64,000 nucleotides of DNA from Achromobacter veterisilvae. Lineage in GTDB: Bacteria > Pseudomonadota > Gammaproteobacteria > Burkholderiales > Burkholderiaceae_B. The position numbers and the translations under genes were made by a program. Under the pieces are notes generated by a model that saw only the letters and a program-made list of their open reading frames with translations, did no database searches and had not been told where the DNA came from. This document shows positions 57,564 to 64,000 of this stretch, in pieces. The DNA lies in NCBI RefSeq assembly GCF_900496975.1, contig NZ_UFQC01000007.1, forward strand, positions 160,929 to 224,928, read 5' to 3'. Numbering within the stretch: the stretch's first letter is position 1; the number at the start of each line of letters is the position of its first letter.

Positions 57564-57774
57564 GCAGATATCCTCCGATTGCGGCGAAAGCGCGGGGCGG
57601 CAAACGGAGCCGCCCCGGCGTTCCATAGTGCTAGGATACCGCCCTTGTGCAACAGTCGGCCCACGGGAACGCAACAATCCTGACCATTGGTTGCGCCGCG
57701 CGCGGCGAACGCCCGCCGCCTCCCCGGGGCTGGACACAATACCCACACCATTCGTCACTCTTTCAGGAATTCCC

Positions 57775-58329
57775 ATGGCCAACCGCTTATCTGTCATTGC
57801 CACGCGCACGGGGGACGACGGCACCACCGGCCTTGGGGACGGATCCCGCGCGCCCAAGGACGCGCCCCGCATCGCCGCGCTCGGCGACGTGGACGAACTG
57901 AACAGCGCCATCGGCCTGCTGCTGACCGAAGCCCTGCCCGCCGAGGTGTCCGCCGACCTGTCCGCCATCCAGCACGACCTGTTCGACATGGGCGCGGAAC
58001 TCTGCATCCCCGGCCACGTGGCCCTGACGGACGAACAGGTCGCGCGCCTGGACGCGCGCCTGGCCCACTACAACGCCACGCTGCCCCCCCTGCGCGAATT
58101 CATCCTTCCGGGCGGGTCGCGCGGCGCGGCGCAGGCGCACGTGGCGCGCACCGTCTGCCGCCGCGCGGAACGGGCGGTCGTGTCGCTGGCCAGGGTCGAT
58201 CCGGTGAACCCGCCCGTCAGGCAGTACCTGAACCGGCTGTCCGACCTGATGTTCGTGCTGGCGCGTTGTATAAACCAGCATGCGGGACAGAAAGACACGT
58301 TCTGGGCGGGCGCCCAGGCGCGCCGATAG
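57775..58329 (+). CDS. PduO-type ATP:cob(I)alamin adenosyltransferase
   Basis: Makes adenosylcobalamin. The 184-residue protein has the PduO-type ATP-binding start TRTGDDGTTGLGDGSR, then DELNSAIG, and VCRRAERAV and NRLSDLMFVLAR in the C-terminal helices. The ATG at 57775 fits the family length. It precedes the rml cluster by 52 bases but is not functionally linked. Confidence 0.92.
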   Translation: MANRLSVIATRTGDDGTTGLGDGSRAPKDAPRIAALGDVDELNSAIGLLLTEALPAEVSADLSAIQHDLFDMGAELCIPGHVALTDEQVARLDARLAHYNATLPPLREFILPGGSRGAAQAHVARTVCRRAERAVVSLARVDPVNPPVRQYLNRLSDLMFVLARCINQHAGQKDTFWAGAQARR

Positions 58330-58381
58330 CCCCGCGCCAAGGACGCGCCTGGCGCCTCGCGGCCCACAGGGTTTGACCAAC

Positions 58382-59443
58382 ATGAGCATCGTCGTCACCG
58401 GCGGAGCCGGCTTCATCGGCTCCAATTTCGTACTGGATTGCCTTGCCCAGCGCGACGAGCCCGTCGTTACGCTGGACAAGCTCACGTACGCCGGCAACCC
58501 CGGCAACCTCGCCTCCCTGCGCGGCGACGCAAGGCATACCCTGGTCCAGGGCGACATCGGCGATCCCGCAACGGTCTCGCGGCTGCTGGCCGCGCATGCG
58601 CCCCGCGCGGTGATCAACTTCGCCGCGGAAACCCACGTCGACCGCTCCATCGCCGACCCCGACGCCTTCGTCCAGGCCAACATCGTCGGGACCTCGCGCC
58701 TGCTGACGGCCGTGCGCGACTACTGGGCCGGGCTGGAGCCCGTCGCCCGCGCCGGCTTCCGGTTCCTGCACGTTTCCACCGACGAGGTGTACGGTTCGCT
58801 GGAAGCCGGGGCCCCGGCCTTCACCGAAACGGCGCGCTACGCGCCGAACAGCCCCTATTCCGCCAGCAAGGCGGCAAGCGACCATCTGGTCCGGGCCTTC
58901 CACACGACCTACGGCCTGCCGGTGCTGACGTCGAACTGCTCGAACAACTACGGCCCCTACCAGTTCCCGGAAAAGCTCATCCCCCTGGTCATCCACAACG
59001 CGCTCGCCGGCAAGCCGCTGCCGATCTACGGAGACGGCCTGCAGATCCGGGACTGGCTATACGTGGCCGACCATTGCGACGCGATCCGCAAGATACTGGA
59101 GGCAGGCGAGCCGGGCACGACTTTCAACGTGGGCGGCTGGAACGAAAAAACCAATCTTGAAGTCGTGCGGCAACTGTGCGCGCTGCTCGATGAACTCAGC
59201 CCCCGGCCCGACGGCCGGCCCTACGCGGCCCAGATCGTGCACGTCGCGGACCGCCCCGGACACGACCGCCGCTACGCGGTCGACGCCGGCCGCCTGCAAC
59301 GCGCGCTGGGCTGGACGCCCGCCGAAACGTTCGAAACCGGTCTGCGAAAAACGGTACTCTGGTACCTGAGCCATCCGCGGTGGGTGGCGGACGTCACCAG
59401 TGGCGCCTATCGCGACTGGGCAAGAGAACAGTACGAGACTTAG
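58382..59443 (+). CDS. rmlB: dTDP-glucose 4,6-dehydratase
   Basis: Second step of dTDP-L-rhamnose synthesis. The 353-residue SDR enzyme has TGGAGFIGSNF, FAAETHVDRSI, HVSTDEVYGSL and YSASKAASDH with the catalytic Tyr and Lys. First gene of rmlBDAC; the rhamnose is for surface polysaccharide. Confidence 0.96.
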   Translation: MSIVVTGGAGFIGSNFVLDCLAQRDEPVVTLDKLTYAGNPGNLASLRGDARHTLVQGDIGDPATVSRLLAAHAPRAVINFAAETHVDRSIADPDAFVQANIVGTSRLLTAVRDYWAGLEPVARAGFRFLHVSTDEVYGSLEAGAPAFTETARYAPNSPYSASKAASDHLVRAFHTTYGLPVLTSNCSNNYGPYQFPEKLIPLVIHNALAGKPLPIYGDGLQIRDWLYVADHCDAIRKILEAGEPGTTFNVGGWNEKTNLEVVRQLCALLDELSPRPDGRPYAAQIVHVADRPGHDRRYAVDAGRLQRALGWTPAETFETGLRKTVLWYLSHPRWVADVTSGAYRDWAREQYET

Positions 59444-59453
59444 CAAGGGCCGC

Positions 59454-60365
59454 GTGAAGATCCTACTGCTGGGCAAGAACGGCCAGGTGGGCCGGGAACT
59501 GCGCCGCGCACTGGCCCCGTTGGGGGAACTGGTGGCGCCGGGCCGTGATGCCGCCGACCTGCGCGACCAGGACGGCCTGCGCGCGGTCCTGTCGGCGTGC
59601 CGGCCCGATGCGATCGTGAACGCCGCGGCCTATACGGCCGTGGACCGGGCCGAAACCGACGGCGAGGCGGCTTCCCAGGTCAATGCCCTGGCGGTCTCCA
59701 CCCTCGCCCGCCATGCCCGGGCCACGAACGCCTTGCTCGTCCATTATTCGACCGACTATGTCTTCGACGGCACGGCCGCGCAACCCTATGCGGAAACCGA
59801 TATCCCCAACCCCCGGAACGTCTACGGCGCCACCAAGCTCGCGGGCGAACAGGCCATCCGGGACGCCGGCTGCGACGCCCTGGTGTTCCGGACCAGTTGG
59901 GTCTATTCGGCGCACGGCCAGAACTTCCTGAAGGCCATCCTGCGCCTGGCACAGGCCCGGCAAAGCCTGGATGTCGTGTCGGACCAGCACGGCGCGCCGA
60001 CGTCGGCCGAACTGGTCGCCGACACGACGGCGCTGGCGGTGCGGCGGCATATCGAAGGGCGGCTGGCCGCGGGAACCTACCACCTGGCCGCCGCCGGCTC
60101 GACCAACTGGCATGGTTACGCGCAATATATCGTGGCGGGCGCCGCGGCCCGCGGCGCGGCCCTGGCGCTCGCCCCGGAGCGCATCCGGGCGATCGCCGCC
60201 GGGGACTACCCGGCGGCGGCGCAACGGCCCCTCAATTCCAGGCTGGACACGGCCATGCTGTCGCGCGCGCTGGACTTGCGGCTACCCGATTGGACCGCGC
60301 ACGTCGATCGCGTCCTGGACCAGCTCATCGAACCCGGAGATTCCGCATGGCGCGCAAAGGCATAG
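59454..60365 (+). CDS. rmlD: dTDP-4-dehydrorhamnose reductase
   Basis: Final step of dTDP-L-rhamnose synthesis. The 303-residue SDR has [35 protein letters not shown] and YGATKLAGE. The start is a GTG at 59454 after AAGGGC; an in-frame upstream ATG would overlap rmlB. Its stop overlaps rmlA by 19 bases. Confidence 0.95.
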   Translation: MKILLLGKNGQVGRELRRALAPLGELVAPGRDAADLRDQDGLRAVLSACRPDAIVNAAAYTAVDRAETDGEAASQVNALAVSTLARHARATNALLVHYSTDYVFDGTAAQPYAETDIPNPRNVYGATKLAGEQAIRDAGCDALVFRTSWVYSAHGQNFLKAILRLAQARQSLDVVSDQHGAPTSAELVADTTALAVRRHIEGRLAAGTYHLAAAGSTNWHGYAQYIVAGAAARGAALALAPERIRAIAAGDYPAAAQRPLNSRLDTAMLSRALDLRLPDWTAHVDRVLDQLIEPGDSAWRAKA

Positions 60366-61228
60366 TTCTGGCAGGCGGTTCGGGCGCCCGGCTGCACCCG
60401 GCGACGCTGGCCATCAGCAAACAGCTATTGCCGGTTTTCGACAAGCCGATGATCTACTACCCGCTCACCACGCTGATGCTGGCGGGCATCCGCGACATCC
60501 TGGTGATCTCCACGCCGCAGGACACGCCGCGGTTCCGGCAATTGCTGGGCGACGGTTCGCAGTGGGGCCTGAACATCGAATACGCCGTCCAGCCCTCGCC
60601 CGACGGCCTGGCGCAAGCGTTCCTCATCGGCGCGCCCTTCATCGGCCAGGGCGCCTCGGCGCTCGTGCTGGGCGACAACATCTTCTATGGCCATGAACTG
60701 CCCAGGCTGCTGCAACGCGCCAACGCGCGCGCGGACGGCGCAACCGTCTTCACCTATCACGTCCAGGACCCGGAACGCTACGGCGTGGCGGAATTCGACC
60801 GGCGCGGCAAGGTGCTGTCCATCGAGGAAAAGCCGGCGCGGCCGCGCTCCGGCTATGCGGTGACCGGGCTGTATTTCTACGACAACGACGTCATCGACAT
60901 CGCCCGGAGCATCCGCCCGTCCGCGCGCGGCGAACTCGAGATCACCGACGTCAACCAGCGCTATCTGGAACAGGGCAGGCTGGCCGTGGAAATCATGGGC
61001 CGCGGCTACGCCTGGCTGGACACCGGCACGCACGAGTCGCTGCTCGAGGCCAGCCAGTTCATCGCCACGCTGGAACACCGCCAGGGCCTGAAGGTGGCCT
61101 GCCCCGAGGAAATCGCCTTCCGCCAGGGGTGGATCACCGCCGACGCGCTTGAACGGCTGGCGCAGCCTCTGTCCAAGAGCGGCTACGGCAAATACCTCAT
61201 GCGTGTCCTGGTGGACAAGGTGTTCTGA
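60347..61228 (+). CDS. rmlA: Glucose-1-phosphate thymidylyltransferase
   Basis: First step of the pathway. The 293-residue nucleotidyltransferase has [40 protein letters not shown] and [10 protein letters not shown]. The ATG at 60347 is within the 3' end of rmlD and followed by rmlC, whose ATG shares a base with this stop. Confidence 0.97.
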   Translation: MARKGIVLAGGSGARLHPATLAISKQLLPVFDKPMIYYPLTTLMLAGIRDILVISTPQDTPRFRQLLGDGSQWGLNIEYAVQPSPDGLAQAFLIGAPFIGQGASALVLGDNIFYGHELPRLLQRANARADGATVFTYHVQDPERYGVAEFDRRGKVLSIEEKPARPRSGYAVTGLYFYDNDVIDIARSIRPSARGELEITDVNQRYLEQGRLAVEIMGRGYAWLDTGTHESLLEASQFIATLEHRQGLKVACPEEIAFRQGWITADALERLAQPLSKSGYGKYLMRVLVDKVF

Positions 61229-61770
61229 TGAAAGTCATCCCGCAAGCCATTCCCGACGTGCTGGTCCTGGAGCCCCGCGTCCTCGCCGATGAACGCGGCT
61301 TCTTTTTCGAGAGCTTCAACCAGGGGGTTTTCGAGGCCGCCACCGGCCTGCGGCGCAGCTTCGTGCAGGACAATCACTCGCGCTCGGCCCAGGGCGTCCT
61401 GCGCGGCCTGCACTATCAGGTCGCGCAGATGCAGGGCAAGCTCGTGCGCGTGTGCGCGGGCGAGATCTTCGACGTGGCGGTGGACCTGCGGCGCGCGTCG
61501 CCGACGTTCGGGAAATGGGTGGGCGCCGTGCTGAGCGCCGAGAACAAGCGCCAGTTGTGGATACCCGAAGGCTTCGCCCACGGCTTCCTGGCGTTGTCCG
61601 ATTCCGCCGAGGTGCTGTACAAGGCCACGGACTATTACGCGCAGCAGCACGAGCGCTGCATCCGCTGGGACGACCCGGCGCTGGCCATCGCGTGGCCCTG
61701 CCGGCAGGCGCCGCTGCTCTCCGCGAGGGACCGCAACGGCGCCTCGCTGGAAGACGCCGAAACCTGCTGA
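61228..61770 (+). CDS. rmlC: dTDP-4-dehydrorhamnose 3,5-epimerase
   Basis: A 180-residue cupin epimerase with LADERGFFFESFN, FVQDNHSRS, LRGLHYQ and WIPEGFAHGFLAL. Completes rmlBDAC. Convergent with lipA, whose stop is 2 bases away. Confidence 0.96.
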   Translation: MKVIPQAIPDVLVLEPRVLADERGFFFESFNQGVFEAATGLRRSFVQDNHSRSAQGVLRGLHYQVAQMQGKLVRVCAGEIFDVAVDLRRASPTFGKWVGAVLSAENKRQLWIPEGFAHGFLALSDSAEVLYKATDYYAQQHERCIRWDDPALAIAWPCRQAPLLSARDRNGASLEDAETC

Positions 61771-61771
61771 A

Positions 61772-62782
61772 TCAGTTCACGCCGGCCGCGTGCGCCTGCT
61801 CGTCCGCGTGGTACGAGGACCGCACCATGGCGCCCACCGCCGCATGCGAGAAGCCCATGGCGTAGGCTTCGCGCTCGAACATGGCGAAGGTGTCCGGATG
61901 CACGTAGCGCAGCACGGGCAGGTGGTGCTCCGACGGTTGCAGGTACTGCCCGATGGTCAGCATGTCCACGTTGTGCTCGCGCATGTCGCGCATCACTTGC
62001 AGGATTTCCTCGTCGGTCTCGCCCAGGCCCAGCATCAGGCCGGACTTGGTGGGGACCTCGGGGTGCAGCTTCTTGAATTCGGCCAGCAGCTTCAGCGAGT
62101 GCAGGTAGTCCGAACCCGGGCGAGCCTGCTTGTACAGGCGCGGCACGGTTTCCAGGTTGTGGTTCATCACGTCCGGAGGGCCGGCGTTCAGGATGGTCAG
62201 CGCGCGGTCCAGGCGGCCGCGGAAGTCGGGCACCAGCACTTCGATGCGGGTCGTGGGCGACAGTTCGCGGATGTGCGTGATGCAATCCACGAAGTGGCCG
62301 GCGCCGCCGTCGCGCAGGTCGTCGCGGTCCACCGAGGTGATCACGACGTAGGACAGCTTCATCGCGGCGATGGTGCGCGCAAGGTTTTCGGGCTCGTTGG
62401 TGTCCAGCGGATCCGGACGGCCGTGGCCCACGTCACAGAACGGGCAGCGGCGCGTGCACTTGTCGCCCATGATCATGAAAGTGGCCGTGCCCTTGCCGAA
62501 GCATTCGCCGATGTTCGGGCAGGAGGCCTCTTCGCACACCGTGTGCAGGTTGTGTTCCCGCAGGATGCGCTTGATGTCGTAGAAGCGCGAGCCCGGCGCG
62601 GCGGCCTTCACGCGGATCCATTCAGGCTTCTTCAGGCGCTCGGCCGGAATGATCTTGATGGGAATGCGCGCCGTCTTGGCCTGCGATTTCTGCTTTTGCG
62701 TCGGATCGTAGGCCGTGTCCGCGGGCGCGGGCGCAGCGGCGGATTCGTTCGAGGGAACAGGAGACTCGGCGAGCGTAGACAT
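61772..62782 (-). CDS. lipA: Lipoyl synthase
   Basis: Radical-SAM enzyme that inserts two sulfurs into octanoyl groups on carrier proteins. The 336-residue protein has the auxiliary cluster motif [12 protein letters not shown], the radical-[13 protein letters not shown] and the C-terminal RSSYHA with the conserved serine. The first about 35 residues are a poorly conserved extension. lipB, usually next to it, is not in the window. Confidence 0.97.
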   Translation of the reverse strand: MSTLAESPVPSNESAAAPAPADTAYDPTQKQKSQAKTARIPIKIIPAERLKKPEWIRVKAAAPGSRFYDIKRILREHNLHTVCEEASCPNIGECFGKGTATFMIMGDKCTRRCPFCDVGHGRPDPLDTNEPENLARTIAAMKLSYVVITSVDRDDLRDGGAGHFVDCITHIRELSPTTRIEVLVPDFRGRLDRALTILNAGPPDVMNHNLETVPRLYKQARPGSDYLHSLKLLAEFKKLHPEVPTKSGLMLGLGETDEEILQVMRDMREHNVDMLTIGQYLQPSEHHLPVLRYVHPDTFAMFEREAYAMGFSHAAVGAMVRSSYHADEQAHAAGVN

Positions 62783-62942
62783 GGGGCACCTTCATGACCG
62801 GCGCGCGGACGGGCCGGGTCTGGAACAAAAACGGCATTTTACCCCCCGCCGCCCGGATCCGCCCCGAACGGGGCCGCCCGCGGCGCGGACCGCGGCCCGC
62901 CTGGGTTATCGTCACGCCTGACGAATCCGCTGGTTTTCCCCC

Positions 62943-63755
62943 ATGGCTTCCCTGCCCCCGCCCCGCCCCATCGCCCTGATCGCGCCCCGACTGGACACCG
63001 CCCCCGCCGCCCGCGCCATCCAGGCGTGCGCCGAACTGCTTGCGCCCGCCGGCTATTACCTGGCCGCCGCGCCCTGGCAGGACGCGCCCGGCCCGTCCCT
63101 GCTGGGCGAACTGCGCCCGGCGGCGGCGCTCGTCATCGGCCCGCTGGACGACCCCGGCCTTCGGTCCGCGGTCGCCTCGCTGGAAATCCCGCTGGTCGAA
63201 ACCTGGAGCGCTTCCGCCCAGCCGCTGGACGGCGCCATCGTGATCGACAACATGGAAGCGGGACGCATGGCGGCGCGGCACCTCGCCGCCAAGGGCCATG
63301 CGCGGGTCGCCTGCGTCAGCGCCGACAACCCATGGGAGCGCGGGCGGCGGGAGGGCTTCATCGCCAGCGCCGCCGCGCTGGGGCTGGAACAGGTGGCGGA
63401 CATCGTGCAGCCCGAGATCCAGCACATGAACGACGGCCGCGTGGCTTTCCTGCGCCTGCTGGCCACCAACACGATCTTCGACGCGGTGTTCTGCAGTTCC
63501 GACCTGCTGGCCGCCGCCGCGGTCTCCGAGGCGCACAACCGCGACCTGCACGTGCCGCAGGACCTGGCGGTGCTGGGCTTCACGGACGACGGTAGCGCGG
63601 CGCAATGGGCGCAAGGGCTGACCACGCTGGGCGTGGACGCCGCCGCCCTGGGCCGGCGCGCCGGCCAGTTCCTGCTCGACCGCCTGCAAGGCGAACGCGG
63701 CGCCCGCGAGCGCGTAACCGTCGAGGTGGTGTTCGAGGAACGGCTGAGCACGTAG
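62943..63755 (+). CDS. LacI-type ligand-binding protein lacking the DNA-binding domain
   Basis: A 270-residue protein matching only the periplasmic-binding-like effector domain of LacI regulators: VIDNMEAGRMAARHLAAKGH, AVFCSSDLLAAAAVSEAH and DLAVLGFTDDG are typical. The about 60-residue helix-turn-helix and hinge found before this domain in LacI proteins are absent, and the upstream 160 bases contain an in-frame stop and no such coding. It could be a truncated regulator or a partner domain. No signal peptide was seen. Confidence 0.82.
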   Translation: MASLPPPRPIALIAPRLDTAPAARAIQACAELLAPAGYYLAAAPWQDAPGPSLLGELRPAAALVIGPLDDPGLRSAVASLEIPLVETWSASAQPLDGAIVIDNMEAGRMAARHLAAKGHARVACVSADNPWERGRREGFIASAAALGLEQVADIVQPEIQHMNDGRVAFLRLLATNTIFDAVFCSSDLLAAAAVSEAHNRDLHVPQDLAVLGFTDDGSAAQWAQGLTTLGVDAAALGRRAGQFLLDRLQGERGARERVTVEVVFEERLST

Positions 63756-63932
63756 GATGGGTGGAGCGCGAGAGTTCTTAAGGAAGAACTCAGGTATCCA
63801 GCGCGCGCAACCCATGCTGTCGTGGGCAGACAGTGCCTGGCATCGGCTGGAAAACAAGCGATTGCGGCCGCATGGGTTGCGCGCGTTCAGCCTCTGATTT
63901 CTAGCTTAAGAACTCTCGCGCTCCACCCATCC
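63755..63932. repeat. Large nested inverted repeat (178 bases)
   Basis: A 28-base arm at 63755-63782 (GGATGGGTGGAGCGCGAGAG then TTCTTAAG) is repeated exactly in inverse at 63905-63932. Inside it, CGCGCGCAACCCATG (63802-63816) is repeated in inverse at 63871-63885. The left arm starts on the last base of the LacI-like stop codon. No coding frame is present. It resembles a non-autonomous repeat or a very stable transcript end. Sequence to the window end (63933-64000) could not be assigned. Confidence 0.85.
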
Positions 63933-64000
63933 TTGTATGGTTCTGTAGCCCCCACCGAAATGTGTTCAGTGGGAGCTGGGGATCGGGACACACCCATCCA

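Noticed and set aside
63933..64000. End of an insertion sequence
   Set aside because: The terminal GGGGATCGGGACACAC looks IS-like, but the partner end and transposase are outside the window, so it cannot be supported.

Overview
The window reads as chromosomal DNA of a high-GC betaproteobacterium of the Alcaligenaceae, close to Bordetella or Achromobacter. This is inferred from recognised gene order and protein character: an FhaB/FhaC-type two-partner pair, many Bug/TctC solute receptors beside IclR or LysR regulators, the metK / two LpxL-type acyltransferases / dapF / DUF484 / xerC order, a one-cysteine DksA, and an SAH riboswitch ahead of ahcY. No rRNA, tRNA, CRISPR array, prophage or complete insertion sequence was seen.

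Layout. 1-6951 (minus): a giant haemagglutinin-type exoprotein, cut by the left edge, and its outer-membrane transporter. 7.3-10.1 kb: ung and an RhlE-like DEAD-box helicase with a long repetitive Arg/Gly tail. 10.2-14.6 kb (minus): acetaldehyde dehydrogenase, 4-hydroxy-2-oxovalerate aldolase, MFS transporter and IclR regulator. 14.8-20.0 kb: midA-type methyltransferase, cca, soluble lytic transglycosylase, 5-formyl-THF cyclo-ligase. 20.0-24.5 kb: the four-gene Anbu (proteasome-homologue) operon, preceded by a textbook sigma-54 promoter and an NtrC-like enhancer. 24.9-25.7 kb: a lower-GC DUF3800 gene. 25.8-31.4 kb: Bug, IclR, then MaoC hydratase, CitE lyase, class III CoA-transferase and a second Bug, a gene set that fits itaconate or mesaconate catabolism. 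31.4-34.4 kb (minus): SAH riboswitch, ahcY, PF04020 membrane protein, metF. 34.5-35.8 kb: a GT4 glycosyltransferase and a DUF1289 protein. 35.9-41.0 kb: LysR divergent from Bug, LeuC-like, LeuD-like and a haloacetate-dehalogenase-like hydrolase. 41.1-46.9 kb: metK, two lipid A acyltransferases, dapF, DUF484, xerC. 46.9-52.1 kb: a zinc block (znuCBA, DUF1007, NicO) divergent from a Fur/Zur regulator with a Zur-like box between. 52.4-56.4 kb: COG0523 GTPase, dksA, a REP-like palindrome cluster, hslVU. 56.5-61.8 kb: a lower-GC methyltransferase, CusF-like protein, cobalamin adenosyltransferase and rmlBDAC. 61.8-64 kb: lipA, a LacI-type ligand-binding protein without a DNA-binding domain, and a large nested inverted repeat.

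How parts fit. Three themes recur. One is the SAM cycle: metK, ahcY and metF are all here, and ahcY-metF sits under an SAH sensor. Another is zinc: Zur, ZnuABC, a COG0523 GTPase and a DksA lacking its zinc ligands. The third is small organic acid uptake and breakdown, where Bug receptors sit with dedicated catabolic enzymes. The most interesting unit is the Anbu operon, because its upstream DNA points to nitrogen-limitation control. Two self-compartmentalising protease relatives, Anbu and HslV, lie about 30 kb apart.
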